Assembly (NCBI RefSeq): GCF_022548875.1
Contig: NZ_JAKZEW010000022.1
Span: 33,733-69,201, forward strand
Direction of reading: 5' to 3'
Length of the DNA stretch: 35,469 nt
Source of the DNA: Glycomyces sp. L485
GTDB lineage: Bacteria; Actinomycetota; Actinomycetes; Mycobacteriales; Micromonosporaceae
This document shows positions 1 through 7,596 of this stretch, in pieces; position 1 is the stretch's first letter; every line of letters starts with the position of its first letter. Both the position numbers and the translations under genes were made by a program. A model generated the notes under the pieces. That model saw only the letters and a list, made by a program, of their open reading frames with translations, did not search any database and was not told where the DNA came from.

Positions 1-64
1 TGCAAGGTGACTTTGGAGGTTGCCACAGCTCACAGCTCAGATCCTCATGCCTTCGTTGGGCCAG

Positions 65-1243
65 CTAGTGGTCTGCGAGGTCGCGAACGATCGCTTCGAG
101 ATGCCCGACGGCCTCCGTCAGCTGGTCGTCGCGCAAGTATGGCGCCGGCCCGAATCGGAGGTGTGGTCCCCTTGCGTCGGTCATGACTCCCGCCCGAGCC
201 AGGTCCCGCTGGATCTGTGAAGCCTTGGCGCTGCTGAGCGCGAGGAACCCGCCCACGTCGGACGGGGACAGGGCGGACCTGCTGATAAGCCCCTCGGGGA
301 CATCGAGCTTGTCGAATGCGTCCATCAGGAGGTCGATCTGCCGCTCGTAGGATGACGCCAGGGTTTGCGGGGTCAGGCCCTGTTCGTCGAAGAATCGCAC
401 CACCCGGGCCGCGCGGTAATGGCTGGAGGGGTCGTAGGTGGCACCGGCGAATCTCGCCTGGCCCGCAACGTACGGCACCGCGTCCAGGCGAGCGTCGCCC
501 TCGATGGCGCCGAACTCGGCGAACCATCCGGTGATCACCGGTCGGTACCGCCGCGCGTGCTCGGGAATTCGCAGGTAGCACACTCCTTCTCCCCATTGCA
601 GGTACTTGTAGCCCCCGCCGACGATCCAGGCGGTGTCGAGTCCCAGATCGGGCACCGAGAACGGCACGGGCCCCACATGGTGATAGGCGTCGACGACAAG
701 CTCGCAACCGACCCGCTCCGATCGGTCCGCCAGGGTCCCCAGGTTCGGGACTCGGAGTGAATTGGTGAACAGCACGGACGACACGAGGGCCGCCGCCGTG
801 TTCCCGTCGATGCGCTCACTCATGCGCTCGGCGAGGGTGGACACGGGTTCGGCCGCGACGACGTCGAGTTCGATCCCGGATTCTCCGAGCCGCCGAAGCT
901 GCCTGGATGCGGAGTGGAATTCGGAATCTGTGGTCACGATCTTCCTGCGCCGCTTGAAATCCACCGAGGAAAGCATGATCACCAGGAGGTTGTGCGTAGA
1001 AGGTCCCAGAGCGATGGGGGCCCGCGGTGCGCCGATCCAACCGCGAACGGATTCGCGCACCTGTTCTGCCTTCGCGAATGCCGACTCCCATTTGGCGTCC
1101 ACGTGTCGTGCCGCATCCTCGAAGGATTCGACCAATCCTTCCAGCGCCACATCCGGCCAAGCCTGGTGGGAGTGCCCGGTCAGCAGGAGACGATCAGCGA
1201 CATTGAACTTCGAATAGTGGACGGCGAGGTCCCGAGGGTTCAC
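65..1243 (-). CDS. kynureninase-like class V PLP enzyme
   Basis: A 392-aa fold-type I PLP enzyme of the class V aminotransferase/kynureninase family. Kynureninases cleave kynurenine to anthranilate and alanine. The cofactor signatures are VDAYHHVG, containing the PLP-binding Asp, and GGGYKYLQWGEG, whose Lys should form the Schiff base. The GTG start at 1243 is preferred over an upstream ATG because it overlaps the stop of the tryptophan 2,3-dioxygenase gene as GTGA, a translational-coupling arrangement; the extra 47 codons upstream are only shadow of that gene. The pairing with tryptophan dioxygenase argues for a tryptophan-to-anthranilate route, but no kynurenine formamidase is in the window. 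The lysine motif differs from that of textbook KynU, so a related activity on a modified kynurenine is possible. Confidence 0.8.
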   Translation of the reverse strand: MNPRDLAVHYSKFNVADRLLLTGHSHQAWPDVALEGLVESFEDAARHVDAKWESAFAKAEQVRESVRGWIGAPRAPIALGPSTHNLLVIMLSSVDFKRRRKIVTTDSEFHSASRQLRRLGESGIELDVVAAEPVSTLAERMSERIDGNTAAALVSSVLFTNSLRVPNLGTLADRSERVGCELVVDAYHHVGPVPFSVPDLGLDTAWIVGGGYKYLQWGEGVCYLRIPEHARRYRPVITGWFAEFGAIEGDARLDAVPYVAGQARFAGATYDPSSHYRAARVVRFFDEQGLTPQTLASSYERQIDLLMDAFDKLDVPEGLISRSALSPSDVGGFLALSSAKASQIQRDLARAGVMTDARGPHLRFGPAPYLRDDQLTEAVGHLEAIVRDLADH

Positions 1244-2046
1244 TGCTCGCTCCTGACGGCCCACAGGTCCGGGAAAGAGGCGTTGAACGTGGTGGATTTG
1301 AGATACTCGACCCCCGAGGAGCCCCCTGTGCCAGTTTTCTCTCCGATGGTTCTCTTGACCATCATGACGTGGCGGTACCGCCACTCCTGGAAGCCCTCGT
1401 CGAGGTCGACCAGGAGCTCCGTGACGATCGCCGGCCCTGCATCGTCCTTGTAGACCTCTACGATGGCCCGCTGGTTTCGCTCATCGAGAGCGAGTGGCTC
1501 GCTCCAGTCTCTTTCCGGTGCGACGTCGTAGTCCCGCACTGCCAGGAACCGTATATAGGAGTCGTAGAGGTTGGGGCTGCGCAGCGCTTCCTCAATGCGC
1601 CGGTAGTCCTCCGAGCCCTCGACGTACTGGTTCAATACGGATCTTTCGCGTCGCCCCAGGATCGCCTCCAAGACGCGGAACTGCGCGGACTGGAAGCCGC
1701 TGGAGGCGTCGAGTCGATCCCGAAAGGTCAGGAACTGGGTGGGGGTCATCGTCTCGAGGACGTCGACATTGTGAACCGCGACCTTCAATATGGTGAGGCA
1801 TCGACGCAGCGTGCGCACGGCATGGGAAGCGTCACCGGCCTCCAGCCGCCGTTGCACTTCCCGGAGCTCATGCAGAAGCTGCTTGAACCAGAGCTCGTAT
1901 ACCTGGTGGATGACTATGAAGAGCATTTCATCGTGTTCATCGCTCTTCGTGCGCTGGGCTGAGAGGATCTCCCCCAGCGCCAGATAGGACGAATAGGTGA
2001 GCGAGCCTTCCGGGGCTTTGCCGGTCGGGTCATGTGGTTGTGCCAT
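1240..2046 (-). CDS. kynA: tryptophan 2,3-dioxygenase
   Basis: A 268-aa haem dioxygenase that opens the indole ring of L-tryptophan to N-formylkynurenine, the first step of the kynurenine pathway. Family marks are HDEMLFIVIHQVYELWFKQL near the N-terminus, SGFQSAQFR in the middle, and YRHVMMVKRTIG near the C-terminus, where His226 is the expected proximal haem ligand. Length is normal for bacterial TDO. The ATG at 2046 is chosen over the GTG at 2061: a TATAAA -10 hexamer at 2053-2058 would place transcription initiation exactly on this ATG, so the mRNA is probably leaderless. The stop overlaps the kynureninase-like gene downstream, so the two form an operon. Confidence 0.93.
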   Translation of the reverse strand: MAQPHDPTGKAPEGSLTYSSYLALGEILSAQRTKSDEHDEMLFIVIHQVYELWFKQLLHELREVQRRLEAGDASHAVRTLRRCLTILKVAVHNVDVLETMTPTQFLTFRDRLDASSGFQSAQFRVLEAILGRRERSVLNQYVEGSEDYRRIEEALRSPNLYDSYIRFLAVRDYDVAPERDWSEPLALDERNQRAIVEVYKDDAGPAIVTELLVDLDEGFQEWRYRHVMMVKRTIGEKTGTGGSSGVEYLKSTTFNASFPDLWAVRSEQ

Positions 2047-2052
2047 GCGTCG

Positions 2053-2058
2053 TTTATA
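2053..2058 (-). promoter_or_regulatory. -10 box of the leaderless TDO-kynureninase operon
   Basis: On the minus strand TATAAA lies six bases before the ATG at 2046, the spacing that puts +1 on the A of the start codon. No Shine-Dalgarno sequence precedes the ATG. Confidence 0.55.
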
Positions 2059-2209
2059 CACGGCGCCAGGTCGCCGACGCTTCGGGAAAAGGCCGGCCCG
2101 ACACCACCTACCCAGAATGCGAGGACCTGTGGCTACTTCGAGATACCTGCTCGAGCCTCCCGATACAGCTGAGCGGTACTTCGCGGACCACGCAAGGATG
2201 TTGCCACCC

Positions 2210-2229
2210 GACCGCCGGCCTCGGCGGTC
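2210..2229 (-). terminator. hairpin after the Tat-exported protein gene
   Basis: A perfect 8-bp stem (GACCGCCG/CGGCGGTC) with a 4-base loop lies 45 bp downstream of the stop codon at 2275, before the TDO promoter. It has no U-tract, as is common for actinobacterial terminators. Confidence 0.5.
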
Positions 2230-2274
2230 CTGCGCGCCACGTCAGAACCGTCGATTCCGAGGGTTCGGCGGCGA

Positions 2275-3105
2275 TCAATAGGCCTGGGTGTTGTACCCCT
2301 TGCGCATCGAGGCGCGGTTGAACGCCTGCCAATGCGACTTCGAGGATCCGAGGTAGCCGCCCTTGCCGATCCGCTCGAGGACTTCGTGTGAATGCCGCTT
2401 GGCCTGGGAGCCCCATACGCCGTCGATGGTGGTCCCCTTGCCCCAGAGGTAGCGGCAGCAGGCCTGAACATGCTGGATCTGCGATTTGTCGGCTTTGAAG
2501 TAAGGCTTGCCGGTACCGGACTTCATGTTGTCGATGTGGATGTTGCTTTTCTGGCCGGAGCCGTGGAGGTACGTGCGCACCCATCGGAAGTGGTAGTGGA
2601 GGGAGGCCGCGGTCGCCCAGTACTTCCGCCGGGTGTCGACGAGAGCGGAGCCGCTCAGGTTCTTCCAGTTGTTGTAGTCGGCCCGAAAGGCTCGGTACGG
2701 GCTGTCGGAGCCTACGCCGACGTATATGCCCGTCAGGTCGAAGGCCCTGCCCTGATTGTGGGCCGCACTGCTGCTGCCGTCACTGTGAACGAGCGAGGTC
2801 CAGACCCTCAGCGGCTTCTCATACGAGGTGTTCTTGAACCAGAGTTCGAGCCAGTCGTTCATTTTGGAGTGGAACGACGGGCGGTATCGGAACGACTTGA
2901 GTTTCCGGGTGGCCTGGTAGACGGTCCGCTGCCCCCAGATGCCGGGATAGCTCTTGATCGTGCCGTGCGCTTCAGCAGCGGACGCGGGAAGAACAATGCC
3001 CGAGGCGAGGACGGCACCTCCGGCGGCGAGTGTGAGGAGCCGTCGGCGGTCAACGCCGTCGTCCGAGAGGGTGGGTTCTTCTGAGGCGTAGCTGTTGTCG
3101 GCCAT
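2275..3105 (-). CDS. Tat-exported M15/extensin-like domain protein
   Basis: A 276-aa secreted protein. Arg-Arg-Arg at 20-22, followed by a hydrophobic run to about residue 40 and ASAAEA, is a twin-arginine signal peptide with a likely cleavage site at 43-46. The mature protein contains HNQGRAFDL (His116, Asp123) and, further on, NIHIDN (His190). This spacing resembles the HxxGxAxD...H zinc ligands of LAS/M15 peptidases and extensin-C-like domains, so a cell-wall peptidase fold is plausible but unproven. The last 60 residues (TIDGVWGSQ, then a helix) resemble a peptidoglycan-binding repeat. The ATG at 3105 has GAAAGG upstream at workable spacing, whereas the alternative GTG at 3117 abuts that site. 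The gene is monocistronic. Confidence 0.72.
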   Translation of the reverse strand: MADNSYASEEPTLSDDGVDRRRLLTLAAGGAVLASGIVLPASAAEAHGTIKSYPGIWGQRTVYQATRKLKSFRYRPSFHSKMNDWLELWFKNTSYEKPLRVWTSLVHSDGSSSAAHNQGRAFDLTGIYVGVGSDSPYRAFRADYNNWKNLSGSALVDTRRKYWATAASLHYHFRWVRTYLHGSGQKSNIHIDNMKSGTGKPYFKADKSQIQHVQACCRYLWGKGTTIDGVWGSQAKRHSHEVLERIGKGGYLGSSKSHWQAFNRASMRKGYNTQAY

Positions 3106-3649
3106 GGGGCGGGGCACCTTTCAGGAGCTGTGGGGGTGCGATGGCTGGGAGACGAATGCCATCGCCTTGTACCTCGACGGATCTCGTCGAAGGTCGCTGT
3201 TCGCCGACGACACTCCGCGAAGGGATCGGTCGAAGCCAGTCAATCAGCGATCGGCTTCGCGGTCGAGGCGGAAGACCGGCGGAATACCGGCAGGTTCACG
3301 AGCGCCCACCGGATCGTCGACGCGCCTCGTCGCTGTGGTTGCGAAGTCGCGAACGCTCACCCCGCTCAATCCGATTTCCCCCGTCGCGGAGCGAAAACCG
3401 TCGTAAAAGACTACAAAGCCCTGGACCCGACCTGCTCGCGCCGCTCCTCGGAGGTGATTTCGACTCGCGGTAACGAGGTTCGGCCAGGGGATCGACGATA
3501 CGTCCGCCAGCCGGAGTTCGGAGTTACTGCCATCGGGAGCGCTACACGACCCCACCGATGACGACTGGCTCATCGCTACGGTGTCCCGCTCGGACTGATC
3601 CCATTTGAAATCGGTGGCGACAACGGTCCTACCCGGTGAGGATTAGACG
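3106..3649. other. 544-bp non-coding divergent intergenic region
   Basis: This region lies between two divergent genes. Open frames exist on both strands, but none has family resemblance, a ribosome-binding site or plausible composition. It presumably holds the promoters of both flanking genes, but I see no clear -10/-35 pair. Confidence 0.5.
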
Positions 3650-4159
3650 ATGGAAACACTGCGACGCGCGATCGAGGACTACCTTTACGGACTCGATCCA
3701 TCCCTTGACCTGCCGATGGTCGCCGCACATTCGCTGACCCGCGACATCAACTGCCAGGCACTCGCCGAGTTGGCGGGTCTATCGAAGGATTCAACGTATG
3801 AGATACGCGAACTCGTCTCGGCCGTCATCGCGGAGCTCTCGATCGATGTCGCACCCCTTCCGGAAGCGGTATTCAGGAAGGCGGGCGAGGCCGCGCGCGA
3901 CTACCTAGCAGGTGACCTGGGGTTCAGGCCGGCAATCCGCCAAGTAACCGAGTTGATGTTCGACCGCAACTACCTCGCATTCGATGTGCGACCCGACGTT
4001 GGAGTCGGCCAGTTCGACGATCTCTGGCTCCTCAACGAATGGATCTACGCCGTCGACAACGGGCACGAACGCGACGGTGTGTACTACTTCGAGACCAGCG
4101 AAGACGCCGAAGCCTGCTTCAAGGCAGTCGCCACCGTGCTCGCTGTACCGAGAACGTGA
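3650..4159 (+). CDS. hypothetical protein, 169 aa
   Basis: I do not recognise this family. The 169-aa product is acidic and soluble, with no signal peptide or membrane segment. The N-terminal half looks helical (METLRRAIEDYL, then leucine- and alanine-rich helices). The C-terminal half is aromatic and acidic (FDDLWLLNEWIYAVDNG, then a tyrosine pair), a composition seen in small immunity-type or regulatory proteins, but no function can be assigned. The ATG is supported by GTGAGGA eight bases upstream. It converges on the zinc-ribbon gene with a 27-bp gap. Its composition is somewhat less GC-rich than that of the housekeeping genes here, which may mean it was acquired. Confidence 0.75.
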   Translation: METLRRAIEDYLYGLDPSLDLPMVAAHSLTRDINCQALAELAGLSKDSTYEIRELVSAVIAELSIDVAPLPEAVFRKAGEAARDYLAGDLGFRPAIRQVTELMFDRNYLAFDVRPDVGVGQFDDLWLLNEWIYAVDNGHERDGVYYFETSEDAEACFKAVATVLAVPRT

Positions 4160-4186
4160 CGCCCGCAAGGAGGGACACCTCCGCGT

Positions 4187-4768
4187 TTAGGTTGTCGGGG
4201 GCATGTCTTCTGGCAGTCGTGCCCGCAGTTTCGCCAGCGCCCGGAGTAGATCCCCACGGTTCTTCCCGGACTTGATCCATGCCGGGAGCCTGCTCGCGAT
4301 GGTGCTGTTGAACGGGCCGGTCTCGCGTACTCCGGCGGCGACGTAGTCCTCCATGAGGCTCAGGTGCTGCTGATTCAGCGCCCACAACCGCTGGCCCCGG
4401 AATTCGATCTCGAGCCACAGCCGAGCCCACTTCTCGGGCCTCGGTTCCCGCCAAGAGCTCCTGGCGTCCGGCTCCCTCGTCCAGCCGCAACGTTGGCAGC
4501 GGAGCCGCTGCAACGGCCGTCCTGCACGGTAAGTGCCCACGTAGCGATTGCATTCGGAGCACATGACGATCTGCGGCGGCTTCGTCTTGTCCTCGTTGGG
4601 CTTCCGATGAAGTTCACTCGTGAACGCACATGATCCGCAGGTCACTCGCCCGTCGCGGCGTACCGCCATGCCATCGCACCTCGGGCAGTGCACGAGCGCA
4701 TGGTCGTAGCAGCCCATGTACTTGACGGGCTGGTGGGACTCGACGAATCTCGCCAACTTCCGTCCCAT
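4187..4768 (-). CDS. double zinc-ribbon protein of unknown function
   Basis: A 193-aa basic protein with two pairs of metal-binding knuckles. HCPRC with TCGSC (about residues 26-45) forms one ribbon; MCSEC with RCQRC (about 68-95) forms another. The C-terminal half is rich in Trp, Arg and Leu, and resembles no enzyme I know. Such ribbons usually bind nucleic acid or mediate protein contacts, so a DNA- or RNA-associated role is an inference only. Two in-frame ATGs lie six bases apart; the second (4768) is preferred because AAGGGGG is then at normal Shine-Dalgarno distance, while it touches the first. The gene is transcribed away from the membrane-protein gene at 5059. Confidence 0.7.
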   Translation of the reverse strand: MGRKLARFVESHQPVKYMGCYDHALVHCPRCDGMAVRRDGRVTCGSCAFTSELHRKPNEDKTKPPQIVMCSECNRYVGTYRAGRPLQRLRCQRCGWTREPDARSSWREPRPEKWARLWLEIEFRGQRLWALNQQHLSLMEDYVAAGVRETGPFNSTIASRLPAWIKSGKNRGDLLRALAKLRARLPEDMPPTT

Positions 4769-5058
4769 GGCCATCCCCCTTCGCGGTCCAACCTCCCGAG
4801 CTTAACGAGTTGCCTGGACAGCTGTCGTTTGAGTTTTCGGCCCATAATCGGACGTACGAAATGCTCCGGCGGCGGCCGGAGTCTGACGCCAGTGAGGGCT
4901 GGTTCGAGCCTGTGGCCCCAACGGCTGGAGCTTGCCATCGGCGCTCAACGGCCACCCCACCTCCAGTGCGACTACCCAGCATGTGGGGGCGAACCCGGGT
5001 CCAGCAGAACGAGTGGAGATCGGCGACCATGGAAGGTCCCCGAGAAAGGACCACTCAT

Positions 5059-5484
5059 ATGAAACTCCGCGCCGCCCCCTGGATGTCCACGATAGGCGGC
5101 CCGCCCTGCGCCGCTGTCTGGCTGCTCATGGTGGCGTTCAGTCCCGAGCTGACCTTCGAAGGCTTCGACTGGCTCTACGGAACCGCCTTCGCCTTCGGCG
5201 TCGGACTCTTCTTCGGCCTGATCGCCGTCGCCATCCCCACGAGCGAGTTCGTCAACGACCGAATCATGATCCGGTCCCGGTACGGCTGGACGACCGACCT
5301 CGAACTCCAGGATGGCGACCGATGGGTGATCGTGACGGGCAGAGTCTTCGTGCAACGGCCCGACGGGACGCTGAAGAAGACCGCAATCGCCAGGCGGGCC
5401 CTCGCCAGACGCGACTGGAAGCGGCTGGAGCGGATGATTCCAACTATCGACCCACGCGAACTCAGGGCTCAGCGACACCCCTGA
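5059..5484 (+). CDS. small membrane protein with PH-like C-terminal region
   Basis: A 141-aa protein of unknown function. Two hydrophobic segments (about residues 13-30 and 39-60) form a membrane hairpin, followed by a soluble region of about 80 residues (NDRIMIRSRYGWTTDLEL, then WVIVTGRVFVQRPDG). The beta-rich order after a two-helix anchor is typical of small actinobacterial PH-like membrane proteins, but this is a resemblance in layout only. The ATG at 5059 has GAAAGGA nine bases upstream. Longer in-frame starts from 4810 on are unlikely because they run through the intergenic region without coding character. Confidence 0.7.
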   Translation: MKLRAAPWMSTIGGPPCAAVWLLMVAFSPELTFEGFDWLYGTAFAFGVGLFFGLIAVAIPTSEFVNDRIMIRSRYGWTTDLELQDGDRWVIVTGRVFVQRPDGTLKKTAIARRALARRDWKRLERMIPTIDPRELRAQRHP

Positions 5485-5646
5485 TTCTGTTCAAACCCGG
5501 CGCCCCGGCCTTCTGGAAGCGTATGCGATTCCATATCTTCCCAAGCGGGAAGCTGATCGTCTACAACACCCTGGACGAGAACCGCATGACCACCGAATCC
5601 ATGGCCCCAGGTCTGCGAGTCCACCACCTTTAGAGCAAGTTCGCCG
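5485..5646 (+). other. gap with a 36-codon ORF of uncertain status
   Basis: ATG at 5523 to TAG at 5633 encodes 36 residues with reasonable actinobacterial codon use (MRFHIFPSGKL, then VYNTLDENRM). It may be the tail of a deleted gene, since the frame is open upstream to the end of the membrane-protein gene. There is no ribosome-binding site or family match. Confidence 0.25.
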
Positions 5647-5802
5647 ATGAGCGGGCCCTTCGCCGTAGACCGGGGCCGGCCCGGCTCCAAGCATCACCTC
5701 GCCTGCGATGGCGCGGGCCTGCCGCTCGCGAACATCACCACCGCAGCGAACGTCCCCGGCACCAAGGCCGCTCAGGACATGGCCGAAGCGATACCGACCA
5801 CG
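5647..5802 (+). mobile_element. IS5-type transposase remnant
   Basis: About 52 codons read VDRGRPGSKHHLACDGAGLP and then LANITTAANVPGTKAAQDM. This matches the well-known central block of IS5-family transposases, where 'RGRPGSKHHL..DGRGTPLA' is followed by 'TGGNRND' and a short Asp/Ile-Pro segment. The block lies around the first catalytic Asp of the DDE domain. Similarity stops at about 5802, and the frame ends at 5871. No upstream helix-turn-helix half, no downstream DDE remainder and no terminal inverted repeats are visible, so this is a decayed internal fragment. Confidence 0.72.
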
Positions 5803-5898
5803 GGCTTCGCAATCTTCGACGTCACTCTGTGGCGAAGCGGCGCAGACGATATTGATGCGGTGTCCGGTTGACACCGCGCTCGGACGCGGGCCACTCAG

Positions 5899-5904
5899 TA
5901 GAAT
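5899..5904 (+). promoter_or_regulatory. -10 box, leaderless start of the 76-aa gene
   Basis: TAGAAT ends six bases before the ATG at 5911, so +1 coincides with the A of the start codon. No Shine-Dalgarno sequence is present. Confidence 0.55.
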
Positions 5905-5910
5905 CGCGGC

Positions 5911-6141
5911 ATGAGTCAGCCGACACCGGCCGAGAAGTTCCGCATCGCCCTTGACCTGCATGAGTCCGGTCTGCGCATGCACGAACAGACGCTGCGTCGC
6001 CGCTACCCCGAAGCCGGCGATGAACAGATCCGCGAGGCCCTGTTCGCCTGGCTGAGCCGCCAGTCCGCTGCGCGCGGCCTGACCGTCCGCGAGCCCCCCG
6101 ACAGCCTTCGCGACCGAGTCCTTCTCGAACAAATGATCTAA
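5911..6141 (+). CDS. small helical hypothetical protein, 76 aa
   Basis: The 76-aa product reads AEKFRIALDLHESGLRMHEQ and then LRRRYPEAGDEQIREALFAWL. It resembles a small actinobacterial/proteobacterial protein commonly found beside nucleotidyltransferase-type (AbiEii/MNT-like) or other toxin-antitoxin genes. The function is unknown. No nucleotidyltransferase partner follows here; the next genes are yefM-yoeB. It is entirely soluble, charged and probably all-alpha. The start is fixed by the leaderless -10 box. It may be the surviving half of a two-gene module whose partner was lost when the island decayed. Confidence 0.68.
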   Translation: MSQPTPAEKFRIALDLHESGLRMHEQTLRRRYPEAGDEQIREALFAWLSRQSAARGLTVREPPDSLRDRVLLEQMI

Positions 6142-6149
6142 AAATAGTG

Positions 6150-6179
6150 GTACGATTTTCCGTACTAATCATGTACAAT
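6150..6179 (+). promoter_or_regulatory. yefM-yoeB promoter and YefM-type operator
   Basis: An AT-rich patch in GC-rich DNA. TGTACA at 6172-6177 overlaps the -10 hexamer TACAAT (6174-6179), and the inverted repeat GTACG-N6-CGTAC spans 6150-6165. In Escherichia coli the YefM and YefM-YoeB proteins bind palindromes with a TGTACA core at their own promoter. The same core in the -10 box here implies autorepression by the antitoxin. Transcription would start near 6186, leaving a leader of about 26 nt with GAGGAGG. Confidence 0.68.
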
Positions 6180-6211
6180 ATGAGGTGCCATAGTTGCGAG
6201 GAGGCGGCAGT

Positions 6212-6469
6212 ATGACCATTACCGCAAGTGAGGCCAGGAAGGACCTGTTCCCACTCATCAAGAAGGTCAACGACGATCACGCTCCAGTGCGCATCGCCTC
6301 GAAGAACGGCAACGCCGTGCTGATGTCCGAGGAGGACTACGAGGCGTGGCAGGAGACGATGTTCTTGCTCCGGTCCCGCCGCAACGCCGAGCGCCTGATG
6401 AAGTCGATCGCCGAGATGGACTCCGGAGGCGGGACTGTCCGCGACCTCATCGAGGTGGAGGACGACTGA
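6212..6469 (+). CDS. yefM: YefM/Phd-family antitoxin
   Basis: An 85-aa antitoxin of the Phd/YefM family that should bind and neutralise YoeB and repress its own operon. The N-terminal DNA-binding half has the family pattern MTITASEARKDLFPLIKKVN, then APVRIASKNGNAVLMSEEDYEAW. The C-terminal half (about 50-85) is the toxin-binding tail, rich in acidic residues. The ATG at 6212 has GAGGAGG 5-6 bases upstream. The stop TGA is immediately followed by the GTG of yoeB with no spacer, the usual tight coupling of antitoxin and toxin. Confidence 0.93.
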   Translation: MTITASEARKDLFPLIKKVNDDHAPVRIASKNGNAVLMSEEDYEAWQETMFLLRSRRNAERLMKSIAEMDSGGGTVRDLIEVEDD

Positions 6470-6730
6470 GTGAAAACGGCCTTTTCGGAAGTCGGCTGGG
6501 AGGACTACACCTACTGGGCCGAGAGCGACCGCAAGATGACCAAGCGGATAAACCGCCTGATCAAGGAAATCAAACGTGAGCCGTTCACGGGCATCGGCAA
6601 GCCCGAGCCGTTGAAGGGGCCACTGTCGGGCTGGTGGTCGCGGCGGATCGATGAGGAACACCGTCTGGTCTACCGAGTGCGGGATGAAGTCGTCGAGGTT
6701 GTCCAAGCCCGCGGGCACTACGACGACTGA
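6470..6730 (+). CDS. yoeB: YoeB-family ribosome-dependent mRNA endonuclease toxin
   Basis: An 86-aa toxin that cleaves mRNA in the ribosomal A site. It is the same length range as E. coli YoeB and carries the catalytic residues at identical numbers: Glu46 (KPEPLKG), Arg65 (EEHRLVYRV), His83 and Tyr84 (ARGHYDD). The toxin therefore looks intact. It starts with GTG directly after the yefM stop codon, so translation depends on that of the antitoxin. The pair sits inside the decayed island and probably helps stabilise it. Confidence 0.93.
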   Translation: MKTAFSEVGWEDYTYWAESDRKMTKRINRLIKEIKREPFTGIGKPEPLKGPLSGWWSRRIDEEHRLVYRVRDEVVEVVQARGHYDD

Positions 6731-6816
6731 TGGCGAACTTGGCATTGGTTCGGCAGCGGCATTTACTTCCGATCGCCCCGGCCGACTCTCGAACGCACTA
6801 CACGTGCCGGTGGAGA

Positions 6817-6872
6817 ACGACGATCGGGCCCGCTTGGCGGGCCCGATGTTCGTATAAGGTCTGTTGGCTGGG
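6817..6872 (-). repeat. distal copy of the tRNA-Gln 3'-end/terminator repeat (att-like)
   Basis: This 56-bp stretch matches 7692-7747 at 51 positions, including a perfect 25-bp block (6848-6872 versus 7723-7747). The block covers the CCA end and last acceptor-stem bases of tRNA-Gln plus its downstream sequence. It also contains a full copy of the tRNA terminator hairpin (11-bp stem, 6823-6847). It is most simply the outer attachment site of an element that integrated at the tRNA-Gln 3' end. Confidence 0.75.
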
Positions 6873-7584
6873 CGCGCACGCCTCTCGCACCAGCTCGACC
6901 GGAATCGACGGCAGCTTGAATGGCGAAGCGCGGGAACCACTGCTGAGGATAGGCGCCGAGCGCCAGAATTCCGGCGACGGTCGGGATGCCATCGGGGTCG
7001 ATGACGCCCGAACGTTGCAGTAGTTCATCACGGTCGGTGAAGCGTCCGGGTCCCTGTGGATCACGTTCTCGGACGATGCGAACGTAGGACGCTGTGAGGT
7101 CCTGGGAGCTCGCTCCCGTACATGACTGGCGGTCAGCGACAGGGGCGGTTCGCTGGGCGAGGAACGCCTGCTCCTCGAGAGTGGACATCCGGTAGTCACC
7201 GTCCCAGCCCCGAAGGTAGGCGGCTCCGGAATTTGAAGCACGGCACGGTTTGGCGGACGGATCGCACTCGTGAACCCGCGCCAGGACTACCAAAGACCCT
7301 TCCACCACAGCGTCCTCGAAGGTCAGCTGGACCGGTGGTTCGTAGCTCCGGGCCTTCGACGCCAACGCCTGCTTGAGCTCTTGCGCCTCCGACAGTGCGA
7401 TCGGGCGGAAGCCCGCTCGTTCATCGAGGCCCCGAATGATCAAACCGCCGCCAGGAAGGTTCGCGAGTGCGCTCAGCGTAGACGTCAGCGAGTCGGGCAG
7501 CCCACCAGCACCTGCCTTGACCTCGATGGACGCAGTGTCTCCGCCTGCCTCGCGCAGCTCGTTCAGGATGGTGTCGATGTCCTC
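6873..7584 (-). pseudogene. decayed AlbA_2 (Schlafen/RecG-like) domain protein
   Basis: The minus frame encodes an AlbA_2-type putative DNA-binding domain: SIEVKAGAGGLPDSLTSTLS, ALANLPGGGLIIRGLDERAG, then a region around TASYVRIVRER and VAGILALGAYPQQWFPRF. Such proteins usually continue for another 150-300 residues. Here homology ends near 6900 and the frame runs into the tRNA-derived repeat. No ATG, GTG or TTG lies in frame at the expected N-terminus; the ATC at 7578 sits where a leaderless ATG would be, after a TAGGGC hexamer, suggesting a lost start codon. Both ends are thus damaged. The gene occupies the whole space between the two repeats. Confidence 0.7.
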
Positions 7585-7596
7585 AGCCCTACCAGC

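Noticed and set aside
5822-6940. 372-codon minus frame across yefM-yoeB
   Set aside because: Antisense to an intact, motif-complete toxin-antitoxin pair; no family resemblance.
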